Source: Zoroaster sp. YZ-2022
Lineage: Eukaryota; Echinodermata; Asteroidea; Forcipulatida; Zoroasteridae
DNA: 64,000 nucleotides
Direction: 5' to 3'
Assembly (NCBI GenBank): GCA_029582265.1
Contig: CM055816.1
Location: 25,357,733-25,421,732, forward strand
Shown here: positions 24,061-33,093 of the stretch, piece after piece
Layout of the letters: every line of letters starts with the position of its first letter
Numbering within the stretch: the first letter of the stretch is position 1
Notes under the pieces: generated by a model
Databases searched by the model: none
What the model was told of the DNA's origin: nothing
The model's input: the letters and a program-made list of their open reading frames with translations, nothing else
Made by a program: the position numbers and the translations under genes

Positions 24061-26501
24061 TTGTAAAAATGTATTTCCAATGACATAATGAGATACATTT
24101 TTATTTCAACAAGAAATGAATAAACATTTAATTTATTAATGGCAGAACAATTTTATTGACCTTCTTTATTTGTAAGCACAATAATTAATTTTACTAAATG
24201 CAAATTCTTTGGAAATACATTGTGAAGTAAATGAATTAAAGTAATATGAAAATCCTAAATGAAATAAATGTTAATTATTAAGAGGGATAACGAAATCAGC
24301 AAATCTAATACATTTTCCACAGGGGGAAGTTTGGGTAGTTCAATAATTAAAGGGGGTTTCCCAAACTAGTCATCACACCTGCATCCATACACAGTGTGGT
24401 AGTTTCACACACTGTAGCCAGTGTACGTAAACGGCTTCGGCGAAGCCGAGCGACGTCTCTGGGGTTCCCCGGTGCCCAGACTGACGCTTGCCGCGCTGGT
24501 AGGCTGAGAAAACGCTGGTGTTCAATTTGAAACGATATGTAACCATAGATTTGCCTGATTTGTGAGGCCTCTCTTAGTATGTCACTGCACCGATTTTAAA
24601 GCCGACCTATGACCAGAAACTGGAGACCTTTATTAATAAACATTTGAAGAACAACTTTATTGCCCTTCTTCATTTGTAAGCACAATAATTAATTTTACTA
24701 AATGCAAATTCTTTGGAAATACATTATGAAGTAATTGAATTAAAGTAAATATATGAATATCCTAAATGAAATAAATGTTAATCATTACAAATGACTCAGC
24801 GAGAGGATGGATCATGATATTAAAAAAAACAAAAAAACATCACAGTTATTTGTTTAGGCTGTTCATTTTATCTATTTTATTACAGGTTTTTCAGATGAAT
24901 TAAAAAAAGTGCATTCAATTTAATACGCGACTCATTAAATATGATATGAAAATGAATGCTCCTTTACGTCATCATTCAATCAGCAAAACGATACATTCAA
25001 ATTGATAAGTTGAGCATTCTATCGTCATGTAACCTAACTCATTGATAACGTAAGTACGTTCCAATTGAAAGAACCAATCGCAAGCGATTGATCAAGAATT
25101 CAATTTTATCAATTGGCATTCATTTGTCACATGTTTACTTTCAATTCTCAGGCCCGGGTATGAAAGTTTAGGACATATTCATTATATGCATTGTTTAATA
25201 CATTCATAGTTATCATCAAATTTAGGGAAAAAACATTTTGGAAATAATATCTTTCTTAAAAATGGCAGTTCCTCAGACTAAATAGTTTATTGTGAAGATT
25301 GATACCATCATCATCTTTATACCAACTAAGTTGTACATTATCATTCAAAGGTATTTTTTTTTAAATATCAGTTCTATAACCTACCTTTAAGACAAAAATA
25401 TTAAATTCAACAAAACTTATTTTAGGCCTACTCTGTGTTGTGTGTCTTCATTATAATTTTTCATTATTATTTACTTGTATATTAAATAATATATATCTTC
25501 TTCAGTTAGGGTCCTTCGTTTTTCAACGTTATACAAATAAATTGCCCGACTCTTTTCCTCCATGTTCAATATTGGTGTTGTTAAGTGTATATGACTATTT
25601 ACCAGGCAATTTGATGGTTAACATTAATCATTTCCTCCAACCACTCTTACTCAAAGAAACTGACCATGAAGGTCCCCAAGTTGTGGAATTCTGTGGCAAT
25701 CTTTTACAAATATTCAATATTAAAGCATTACGGTGAGCGTGGATTTCGCCTTGGATTGGTTCAGGAGTTATTTATCACATAGAACAACAATTTGTTTCCT
25801 TTAACTCTCTCTTGATCCATCCATTTCATGCGGAGTCCCCATACGCAGTGCCAGTGACGCTGGCTGATGCCTTGAAAAAGCAAAATGTATACAGTGTATA
25901 ATCGTTGCAATGAATAGATATTGTAATCATACACAATATACCAAATCGACAGCGGTGCATGGGTTTCTAAAAAAAGAAGGGAACAATTCCTTGTAGGCTG
26001 GTACAATTAACTAGCCATTGTGTCAAAACTACACTGCTCAAAATGCACAACACGTGAAAAGTGTTTAAAATGTTGCAGAGTGTAGTGGGTTTACCCCAAG
26101 TAAGAATTACATAATTCAAATCAGGTGTTAAAAGAACTGTTTTTGGTTGAAAAAAATGTTTCAATCGTCTCATAATACCAACATTTTTAGAAATCTTACT
26201 AGACAAGATATTAACATGGTAGTTCCATGAGAAATTCTCTTCAATATAAATACCAAGGAATTTGGTGCTTACTTTAACTTGCTTGAGTTGATTACCATTT
26301 AAACTGAGAGGAACAGATCACGTATATTTGAGTTGTCTAGAACAAAAGACTATAAAGTTGGATTTCAGCAAATTAATAGAAAGTCTATTAGATAAGAGCC
26401 AATTAATTATTTTAACTAGCTCAGTGTGTAAAATACGAGCTACATTATTTACATTGCGATGGATATAAATTAAATTTATACCATCAGGAAATAAACAAAA
26501 G
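23304..26501 (+). repeat. Satellite monomer sequence left of the viral insertion (~1.1 units)
   Basis: From about 23304 the sequence matches the later part of a monomer, passes the unit boundary at 25090 (gatcaagaattc) and runs through the following unit to aaaagga at 26502, where homology stops inside the RT fragment. Compared with array unit 1 it lacks about 150 bp at 25877, between two cctt words, removing one copy of the internal duplication. Its diagnostic bases match the class called A here and are closest to unit 1. Confidence 0.85.
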
Positions 26502-26737
26502 GAGTAGTATGTCAGATGGGGGTTCTAGGACAAGTACCCCAAAAATGGGCGTGGTTGATGATATATATGTAAAAAAGGGGTTGGGTGGGTGTGGTTGATG
26601 ACGTCATCAAATAAAATGATGACGTCATGAAAGGTGGTATAGGTAATATTTGTTAAAGACTGAGTGAGGGAGGTGTTGATGACCTTTCATGAAAGGTCCA
26701 GTTTGGTAGGGTAGGTTTGTATAGGTTTGTATATGGA
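26502..26737 (+). repeat. Left terminal region of the viral element
   Basis: Begins agtagtatgtcag, then gggttctaggacaagtaccc and aaaaatgggcgtggttgatg; the word g(c/t)gtggttgatga is repeated at 26590. Termini starting AG and rich in such words fit Polinton inverted repeats as generally described. The inverted partner cannot be checked because the right end is gone, so the inner limit is set by the SINE insertion. Confidence 0.6.
26599..26627. promoter_or_regulatory. Two CRE/ATF palindromes in the viral terminus
   Basis: The exact octamer tgacgtca occurs at 26599-26606 and 26620-26627, 21 bp apart (two helical turns). This is the consensus binding site of CREB/ATF-type bZIP factors. Binding is inferred only from the sequence; the next gene starts about 700 bp downstream, beyond a later SINE insertion. 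Confidence 0.4.
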
Positions 26738-27291
26738 GTGTCGTGGCCGAGCGCACTAGCGCACCGAACTCAAGTTCTGGTGTTGCCAGCAGCAGGGTGT
26801 GGGTTCGAGCCCCGGTCGTGACACTTGTATCCTTGAGCAAGGTACTTAACCATAATTGCTTCGTCCTTCGGATGGGACGTAAAGCCGTAGGTCCCGTGTG
26901 TTGTATAATGCACGTAAAGTGGATTGTCGTGGCCGAGCGGTCTAGCGCACTGAACTCAAGTTCTGGTGTTGCCAGCAGCAGAGTGTGGGTTCGAGCCCCA
27001 GCCGTGACACCTGTGTCCTTGAGCAAGACACTTAACCATAATTGCTTCTCTCCACCCAGGGGTTAAATGGGTACCTGTGAAGGCAGAGATGGTTTGCTCT
27101 CTATGCGCTAGAAATGGCAGCAATTGAGCTGTATACTCCCCAGGGAGCTGAGATGGTTTCAGGAATGATTTATGAGCCTTATGAGCCTTATGAGCAGGGA
27201 TAATAATATAATGCGCCTTGAGCGCCACTTAGTTGGTGGATACGTGCGCTATATAAATCTATACATTATTATTATTATTATTATTATTATT
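26738..27291 (+). mobile_element. Double tRNA-derived SINE
   Basis: Two heads (26738 and about 26925) each read gtcgtggccgagcg, then agcgca, ctcaagttctggtgttgcca and a B-box gggttcgagccc, as in a Leu/Ser-type tRNA. The first copy continues ccttgagcaaggtacttaac and ccttcggatgggacgtaaag and is then cut. The second has a different body (acccaggggttaaatgggta) and ends gcgctatataaatc plus (att)n at 27266-27291, a LINE-borrowed 3' end. It separates the viral terminus from the first viral gene, so it inserted after the virus did. A clean target duplication was not found. Confidence 0.8.
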
Positions 27292-27329
27292 AGGTTGTAA
27301 ATTCGATATTATGTAGATGAATAGTAAAG

Positions 27330-27635
27330 ATGACGACGAGAGCGAGGATTCCCTGCGAATGGCTTTTAGTTGGCAAAACAGTCAAGTGTTGTATACCAAG
27401 TGTGTGTGGCGATGTATATTGCCCACTTCATTTGTGGCGTATTCGACACGGTCAAAGTATACCCATTCCGTGTCGAAGATGTAAAAATGGCACAAAAACA
27501 GCGACAAATTTATGTACGAAATGCGGTAATGTATTAAAAATAAAGTATTTAAATCGCGTTGAAGGGAAAGCTAGACGACATCATAATATAGTGATGATGG
27601 AGTTGGTTGAAAAGACAAGCGCTCGTAAATTATAA
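27330..27635 (+). CDS. Small Cys-rich putative zinc-binding protein of the viral element
   Basis: 101 residues, basic, starting at ATG 27330. Cysteines are arranged as CC (19-20), C25, a YCPLH motif around residue 30, and two CxxC pairs: CRRC (about 48-51) and CTKC (about 62-65). This suggests one or two zinc-binding knuckles, so a nucleic-acid or protein-binding role is possible. The frame is intact. It is the first gene inside the left terminus and is transcribed inward. The family is not recognised beyond the cysteine pattern. Confidence 0.55.
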   Translation: MTTRARIPCEWLLVGKTVKCCIPSVCGDVYCPLHLWRIRHGQSIPIPCRRCKNGTKTATNLCTKCGNVLKIKYLNRVEGKARRHHNIVMMELVEKTSARKL

Positions 27636-27665
27636 TTATACGGGGGAGGTCTATTAGTTACTCTT

Positions 27666-27696
27666 ACCCGCTCCGCTATTTGCGAAGCGGGTTTTT
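27666..27696. terminator. GC-rich hairpin followed by T-run between convergent genes
   Basis: acccgct...agcgggt forms a stem around a short loop and is followed by ttttt. It lies between the converging ends of the Cys-rich gene and the minus-strand block, where a 3'-end signal would be expected. In a eukaryotic setting its action is unproven. Confidence 0.4.
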
Positions 27697-27746
27697 GATT
27701 ATAAGATTTTTGTATAGTAAAGTGTACTTTAAACTTAAAAGTTTTT

Positions 27747-28351
27747 CTATAAGATCTTTTTGTCTTTATCTACATCAGCGGCTTTGACCTCTCTTTTAGC
27801 TGGTAAAGCTGTAGCTTTGCTAGAGTTAGTACGAATATTTTCTTTCATTTGAGAACATTTATTTTGTTCTTCGCAGATGAGTAAAAATTCTTCTTGGGTA
27901 ATGACACCGTCTTCGATCGCTTTTGAAACGTGGTTTTCGATCGTGTTGAGTTTAGACGATGCTAAAACTCTAATTTCATCGTGTTTTTTAGCTTTTTTAG
28001 ATAATTTATATTTCACATATCTGAGAGCAAACGCTACACCACCCAAACCTAAAGCTAAACCTTCTAAAACAAATCCTACGGGTGATGCTACAACGGTGGC
28101 GATACTGGCGATTCCGACGGCCCCTGCTCCCATACAGCCCAATTCTGCCATCGTTTCTACGATGGAGCAAGTGTTGATGATTTTATTATATTTTTATAGA
28201 CGGCTTCACGATGATTTCTTTCGGTTCGTAATTCTTTTTGAATATCGTCGATTTTTTGCAGACGAAATGATTTAGCATCGTCGTTGAAAGTATTCAGCGT
28301 CATACCTTTTAAATTTGGATAAACATTGGTTGATTCTGTAACTACACTCAT
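27747..28351 (-). pseudogene. Viral helical membrane protein, one frame change
   Basis: About 200 codons in two frames. The N-terminal part (28351 to about 28196) has TLNTFNDDAKSFRLQKIDDI, a charged helical segment. The C-terminal part (to 27747) has a Gly/Ala-rich hydrophobic stretch, GIASIATVVASPVGFVLEG, then a basic helix and a charged tail. The reading frame changes at the five-T run 28191-28195; the second frame is open upstream to that point, which is why the two parts are treated as one gene. A membrane-inserting virion protein is plausible from the hydrophobic segments. Related proteins occur, to my recollection, in similar elements of other marine invertebrates; function unknown. Confidence 0.6.
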
Positions 28352-28395
28352 TGTTTTTTATTAGTAAAATATTTAAAAAAAAAATTATTTAACGA

Positions 28396-28887
28396 CTAAG
28401 TTTTAATTTTAATATCGTAACAGATTGCCGTTTCTAAAGAGCCGAAAAAGGTCGCTTGTACAACAACTTTTTTTCTGTAGTTTTCTATTTTGAAGCAAAT
28501 TCCACATTCTATATATTTCGCTTCCATATTATTAAAATAATCTTGCGATCTAGCATCAAACTCAAAACAATCTGGTATACGAAGTGGGTTTATTTCTCGT
28601 TTCATAACATTGGAATAAAACGATTCATCGTTGTATATTATTTTAGAAAAAGTTGTACAGTTTGTTATTGGTTCAAAGATGGCAAACCTTGGTATACCGA
28701 TATTTGCCTAACCGTTCCATTGAATGTAAAATATATCATGTAATTTATACAATGTTATATTTTGTTGAATTTCATCGCTGTCGATATAGCCAGTTTTTTC
28801 AAAAACGTGTTTATCGTCGCTAACGATACCGCTACTTGTTTGACTACTCTTTACGCTCGCACGAGTAGGACCATAAATGCTCGCCAT
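28396..28887 (-). pseudogene. Viral small structural-type protein, paralogue 1, in-frame stop
   Basis: Starts at ATG 28887 (MASIYGP) and would be 163 residues. It has an in-frame TAG at codon 60 (28710-28708), after which the same frame stays open to the end. The C-terminus reads YRKKVVVQATFFGSLETAIC and matches the neighbour at 28909-29418 (QKVFVEATFFGALNSKIC). The shared MASIYGP start and shared C-terminal beta-rich segment make the two genes tandem duplicates. A minor capsid, fibre or other virion role is possible; nothing in the sequence settles it. The TAG could be decay, a sequence error or, less likely, readthrough. Confidence 0.6.
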
Positions 28888-28908
28888 ATTTATAGTATAA
28901 AATTTAAT

Positions 28909-29418
28909 TTAATTTAATGGTAAACTTACAATTTTTATATTGAAACAGATTTTAGAATTTAGCGCACCGAAAAAGGTTGCTTCTACAAAAACCTTTTGAA
29001 CATTTCGCATTTTAAAACACATTTCGTATTTTAAATGTTGCGTTTCATTATCGATAAAATTAAATTTCTTATCTCGCGATGGAGAAGGAATATAATAAAC
29101 GTCAGCTGCATAATCACTCGTTGATGAATATGTAACAATATTATCAGTTTTTAAAAATTTTACAAAAATAGAGCAGTACGTTGGTGCGTTGTTAAACATG
29201 AAAAAAGGTAGTTTAAACGTAGCGTGCCATCCGAGTATGACGTTAAATTTTTCGACTATAGGTATTGTTTGTAAAATTTCATCTCTATCGATGTATCCGT
29301 GGTGTTCATAAATTTCACTATGGTGAGAGATTGTTTGTAAAATTTCGTCTCTATCTTTAGCAGCTACGCTAGTAGCAACAACGCCGCTCGTTCGACTAGG
29401 CCCATAAATGCTCGCCAT
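28909..29418 (-). CDS. Viral small structural-type protein, paralogue 2
   Basis: 169 residues, intact, starting MASIYGPSRTSG. Residues about 22-53 hold an internal duplication: DRDEILQTI occurs twice, 30 residues apart, with a His-rich linker between. The middle is beta-rich (HATFKLPFFMFNN), and the C-terminal segment VEATFFGALNSKICFNIKI matches paralogue 1. The start lies right after a tataaat word. It is 21 bp upstream of its paralogue and ends its spacer from the next gene after only 2 bp, so the minus-strand genes are tightly packed. Function not known; a virion protein is likely from context. Confidence 0.65.
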   Translation of the reverse strand: MASIYGPSRTSGVVATSVAAKDRDEILQTISHHSEIYEHHGYIDRDEILQTIPIVEKFNVILGWHATFKLPFFMFNNAPTYCSIFVKFLKTDNIVTYSSTSDYAADVYYIPSPSRDKKFNFIDNETQHLKYEMCFKMRNVQKVFVEATFFGALNSKICFNIKIVSLPLN

Positions 29419-29420
29419 AT

Positions 29421-30092
29421 TTATATAATTTCTAGATTTAAAATAACGGGGAAATCGTGATTATTTATGTATCTACCCTTTGAATCTTTAATTTGAAAGC
29501 TCAATGCGTTAAAAATACCGACTTTAAGCTTTTTTATTAATGGATTTTTATATTCCATCCACATACTTTCTCCGAACGATTTGTCTTGTAAAGGAAAAGC
29601 GTTTAAAATAGTACAAGGTTTACCGTTAAAATAATTGCCGGTCGTAGAAATTTGATCGCAATGAATGTATAGAATTTTAAAAAGTTGTACATCAATTTTT
29701 ATATTCTCCCACAGTTAGAAATTCGTTGTGAAGCCCGAGTAAATTAGCTAACCCGGATGTAAATTTGACGGATTTGTTTCCTTGAGTAATATTTAGCAAG
29801 AAAAAACCTGTTGTTTCATCGATGGTGAACGTGATCCAAGGTGGGTCTTTTACTATAATATTGATAATTTCGTTAATGTTGTAAAGTCTCGGTTCGACAA
29901 ACTTTATATCATCTTGTCGCTCACCCACCGTATGATAGATTACTCTTTCTCTTTTACGCACGTTGTAATATCCCACCCAAATGTTTACGCTATTTAATAA
30001 TATCGTTAGATTGCCCTCGCGATTATCGATGGCGTCATTTAATTGAACCGACCGCCATTTCTTTCAATTGCGATTTCAAAGGTGTGATACAT
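29421..30092 (-). pseudogene. Viral structural-type protein, two frame changes
   Basis: About 224 codons from ATG 30092 (MYHTFEIAIE). The frame changes near 30058-30064, runs as a long middle part (NIWVGYYNVRKRERVIYHTV ... TSGLANLLGLHNEFLTVGEY) to 29692, and changes back at the five-T run 29696-29700 into LYIHCDQISTTGNYFNGKPC and HDFPVILNLEI, ending at 29421. The middle segment with TIDETTGFFLL and the C-terminal YIHCDQI segment look like beta-rich capsid or minor-capsid domains of this element class. Assignment is from recollected family patterns, not a search. It shares a palindromic start region with the divergent gene at 30128. Confidence 0.6.
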
Positions 30093-30130
30093 TTTATTAT
30101 TAAAAATTTAGAATTTTTAATAATAAAATG
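30090..30130. promoter_or_regulatory. Palindromic divergent start region
   Basis: The 41 bp between and including two divergent ATG codons (30092 on minus, 30128 on plus) form an almost perfect palindrome: 20-base arms with one mismatch around the central base 30110. Each arm holds taataaaatg. Both genes therefore have mirror-image starts, suggesting one bidirectional promoter or initiator. Leaders would be 35 bases or less. Confidence 0.6.
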
Positions 30131-31517
30131 ACGTTTCCATTAGCGTTTCAGAGTAATTTTTCATTTCCTTATAAGCAATCTGGCAAATTTAACGCTCCTC
30201 AGAATTTTAATGCTAGCGATTTGACGAGTATAAAAATTTATGTCAACGAGAACGAGTTTTTTAACGCACAATTCGATAATGTTTTTAGCAACTACAAGTT
30301 GCCTCGCGTTGATAGCGACGAGATTGTAAATAGTTGGCAGCATAATCCGTTAAAAAAAATTCAAAATCAAACAAATTTTGTAACGTACTGCAGTACAACT
30401 AGATGCGGCGTGAGTTATAAACATTTAAATCATTCGAACGTGATGATTCGTAGTTTTTTTTAGATTTCACGTTTATTATCAAATGAGACGATTGCTCAAA
30501 GAAATGAGCTGTCCTACATTTTTTCAAATTTTTTATGACGCGTTTGATAACAATATAGACATTGGCGCATATAAACAAAATATGTAAAGACTTTCACCTT
30601 TCAACATCGGATCATTGGAAACAACGAGTACACAAAACTCGTCGGGATTGGGAACGGCCTATTATTACGATAACGGCTACAAAGCGGTGCTCGGAAACGA
30701 CTACGATAATTCTAGTTTGAACGTCAACTCTACCGAGGTGAGCGATTACGATTATTATAAAACTGCGACAAAAATGAGTTTTGGAGATCATCCTTCGACC
30801 TATACGATCGGATACATTTTACAATCTCCATCTACAGAGCTCGCTTGGACAAAATTTATAATCGGCAACTCTAGAGGTTTTACGGATATCGGCACAGAAC
30901 GCATAAACGACTCTATAAGAACGTACGTTTACGCGTTATTAGGAGCTCAAGCGCAAGCAAAAACATAATTTTTTACATCCGGTACCGGTTTAGACGCGCA
31001 GCGTGAATTTATAAATATAGTGGATGCCGAGATTGATTCTGCGGTCGATTTACAATTTTCTATTCAACGATATCAAGATAATTTACAATACGCTCGTTCT
31101 CAATTAAACTTTGCTATCGGAGAAAATTTATACATGATGCCGAGCGATATGAATTTACGAATAGGTACATATGCAGGATACAACAATAATATTTTAATCG
31201 CGCCGAATGATTTATCTCTAGGTTCAAATTTAGATACAAATTCAGAACTCATTCCTTCTCCTCTTCCACCTTTATAATCGACGTCGCTGTTAACCGCTAC
31301 GCATGTGGAAGAATCTAATGATCTAGAATCTCCCTCTACAATAGCACATGCGCAAGAATCTCCCTCTACAATAACCCAGGACTCTTTGGAGGCTACAATA
31401 ACTCAAGACCCTTTGGAAGAATCGCGCGATAGCCACCAAGATGAAAAACATGCTTTAATTATTGGTTTTGCGATTTTAAGTGGACTTGGCGTTATGATTT
31501 ATGAATTGCTCTATTAG
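30128..31517 (+). pseudogene. Viral structural-type protein with C-terminal membrane anchor, several breaks
   Basis: One gene of about 460 codons split by four breaks: a frame change at the T-run 30454-30460 beside TAG 30461, and in-frame TAA at 30585, 30966 and 31275. After the frame change everything stays in one frame to 31517. Segments: MTFPLAFQSNFSFPYKQSG at the start; FHVYYQMRRLLKEMSC after the first break; AYYYDNGYKAVLG, ERINDSIRTYVYALLGAQAQ and YMMPSDMNLRIGTYAGYNNN in the middle; then an ESPSTI-repeat linker and one hydrophobic helix, ALIIGFAILSGLGVMIYELL. The core looks like a conserved virion protein of this element class; the membrane tail may belong to it or be a separate short gene starting near 31305. 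Function unproven. Confidence 0.6.
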
Positions 31518-31524
31518 CGTAAGG

Positions 31525-32584
31525 CTAGAGTTTTTTCTGCATCCAAGTTAAAATTAAAACTCCAACCCCCGTCAAAGCCAGCCACAAATGTTCCGCCGTC
31601 CACGTGACGATGCCAGAAGCTGTTTTAAATAACCAACTTGCGACCGCACCGATAATACCCGGTAAAGCGGCTAAAGCTTTTTCTCTGAGTTTTGCTATTA
31701 CACTCGCTAGATTTTTTAATGTTTTTTGTATCCACTCTTTTACACCGCCACCGCTAGGCGTAGGTTCTGGCGGTGTAGGTATAGGTTCTGGCGGTGTAGG
31801 TTTTGGGGGTATAGGTTTTGGTAAAACTGAATTTACAGTATCGCCGATCGATTTTACGATAAAAGCAATGGTCATACTAAAAGCCGTTAATATATTAACG
31901 ATCGTTATGCCTTGTTCTCTAAATAAAGTTTTTATTCTTTCACCTAACGTTTTATCTATATTTTTTATTCTATATAACGTTTCTTTTATTCTATTGAGTT
32001 GACTACTCGTCTTATCGTCAAACTTGTATATTTGTTCTTTAATCACTGGTATTTCATCTAATAATTCTTGCTCTCGTTGTACAAGTTGTTCCATTGCATT
32101 TTCATCTCCCACATCATTATTAGCGATTCGTTCTCTAACTGTTGCTAATTCTTTGTTTCGTGTATACAATTCAGCTTCAAATTTAAATTTAAGATCAACG
32201 TGACCTACTATTTCACGGTATACATTCATTTCCTCTTGAGTTTCTGCGTCTATAGAGAGAACTCTAATATATTCTTCAATCGCATCTACTGCCTTATTTA
32301 CTCGTAGATCACTCAGTTGAATATCGTCATTTTTCCCAATCCGGCACTTTGTTTAATTTCCAGCCTTTTTCTTTAATCATAGTATAAAAATCATCAACTC
32401 GTTGACTATCTGATGATCTTATCGTTAAAGGAACATCACCACGTAATCTTTCTAATCTTTCTTCACTTCTTTGTCTTTCTCTTTCAAAGGACAAATTATA
32501 ATCTTCTTCACTTAGTTCATTATCATCGTCGAGATTTTGTAATAACGGATCCACCTCTATAAAATCATGTCCTCCTGCTGCCAT
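31525..32584 (-). pseudogene. Viral coiled-coil membrane protein, one frame change
   Basis: About 350 codons. Start MAAGGHDFIEVDPLLQNLDD at 32584; an acidic and Arg-rich N-terminal region runs to DWEK, where the frame changes at the five-T run 32330-32334. The other frame is open from there through a long heptad-like region (32229 to about 31920). Next come a hydrophobic helix (ILTAFSMTIAFIVKSIG), a Pro-rich linker of PKP/PEP repeats, an amphipathic stretch and a second hydrophobic end (LWLALTGVGVLILTWMQKK). The layout fits a virion-membrane or tail-tip-like protein, but no enzyme motif is visible. Its end is 7 bp from the end of the convergent gene. Confidence 0.6.
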
Positions 32585-32591
32585 TTTATAA

Positions 32592-33035
32592 TTACTTTTT
32601 ATCTTTTTTAAATAATTTATAACTCACGTAACCTACAGCACTCACTCCTAAAATAATGAATATGATTTCTCGCGTTTTTTGATCTTCGCTAGGAACGTAA
32701 AAATCCTCAAGTTGGGGTTCGTTGTATAAATCTTTTGGTAAATTAAAATGATCGCCCGTAACTCGTGAATATTCATTCATCGCTTCGTCAATGTTGTTGA
32801 ACGTTTTTTCAGCGTTTGATTCTTTTTGTATTTTTTCATTTAAATAATCTAGATATTTTGAGCGCTTTTTACTAAATTCGTCTCTGGCTTTTGAAAGTTG
32901 TTCTAGCGCTAAATCGTGCATTTTACGTTCTTGTTCAGCACCGCTAGAACGTAAATTGGAAAATAAAACATTTGAACCGGTAAATGCCAACGCGTTGACT
33001 ACCGCACCGCCAATCATCATCGCTATAGACACCAT
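32592..33035 (-). CDS. Viral small membrane coiled-coil protein
   Basis: 147 residues, intact. It has an N-terminal hydrophobic segment (MMIGGAVVNALAFTGSNVLF, about 6-25), then a charged helical region rich in E, K and R (EQERKMHDLALEQLSKARDE), a linker, and a C-terminal transmembrane helix IIFIILGVSAVGYVSYKLF followed by KKDKK. Two membrane segments with a helical stalk suggest a virion or assembly membrane protein. It is divergent from the capsid gene with a 55-bp spacer and 7 bp upstream of the next minus-strand gene, so the two are probably co-expressed. Confidence 0.65.
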   Translation of the reverse strand: MVSIAMMIGGAVVNALAFTGSNVLFSNLRSSGAEQERKMHDLALEQLSKARDEFSKKRSKYLDYLNEKIQKESNAEKTFNNIDEAMNEYSRVTGDHFNLPKDLYNEPQLEDFYVPSEDQKTREIIFIILGVSAVGYVSYKLFKKDKK

Positions 33036-33065
33036 TTTACTTTTTCTTAAAACATTTTATTTTTT

Positions 33066-33093
33066 ATTTTATATTTACCAACTATAAAATATG
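33066..33093 (+). promoter_or_regulatory. TATA-like start motif of the capsid gene
   Basis: The word ttatattta, then c(c/t)aa(c/g)tataaaat, abuts the ATG. It agrees at 23 of 25 positions with the region before the gene at 37204. Similar tataaat-ATG endings precede the genes at 28887, 29418 and 35771. It may be the promoter and initiator of a viral gene class. Confidence 0.5.

Noticed and set aside
26738..26812. Possible functional tRNA gene at the SINE head.
   Set aside because: A and B boxes are present but no clean acceptor stem or anticodon arm is seen, and the sequence continues into SINE bodies.
26625..27228. Overlapping 90-133-codon frames on both strands at 26.6-27.2 kb.
   Set aside because: They are read-throughs of the two tRNA-derived SINE heads, shown by the repeated 'ARTHTLLLATPELEF' text.
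27877..28275. Plus-strand 132-codon frame opposite the viral helical membrane gene.
   Set aside because: Antisense shadow; the minus-strand reading has coherent hydrophobic and helical segments and a family-like pattern.
31604..32002. Plus-strand 132-codon frame.
   Set aside because: It is the antisense shadow of the minus-strand coiled-coil membrane gene and has Gly-rich text opposite its Pro-rich linker.
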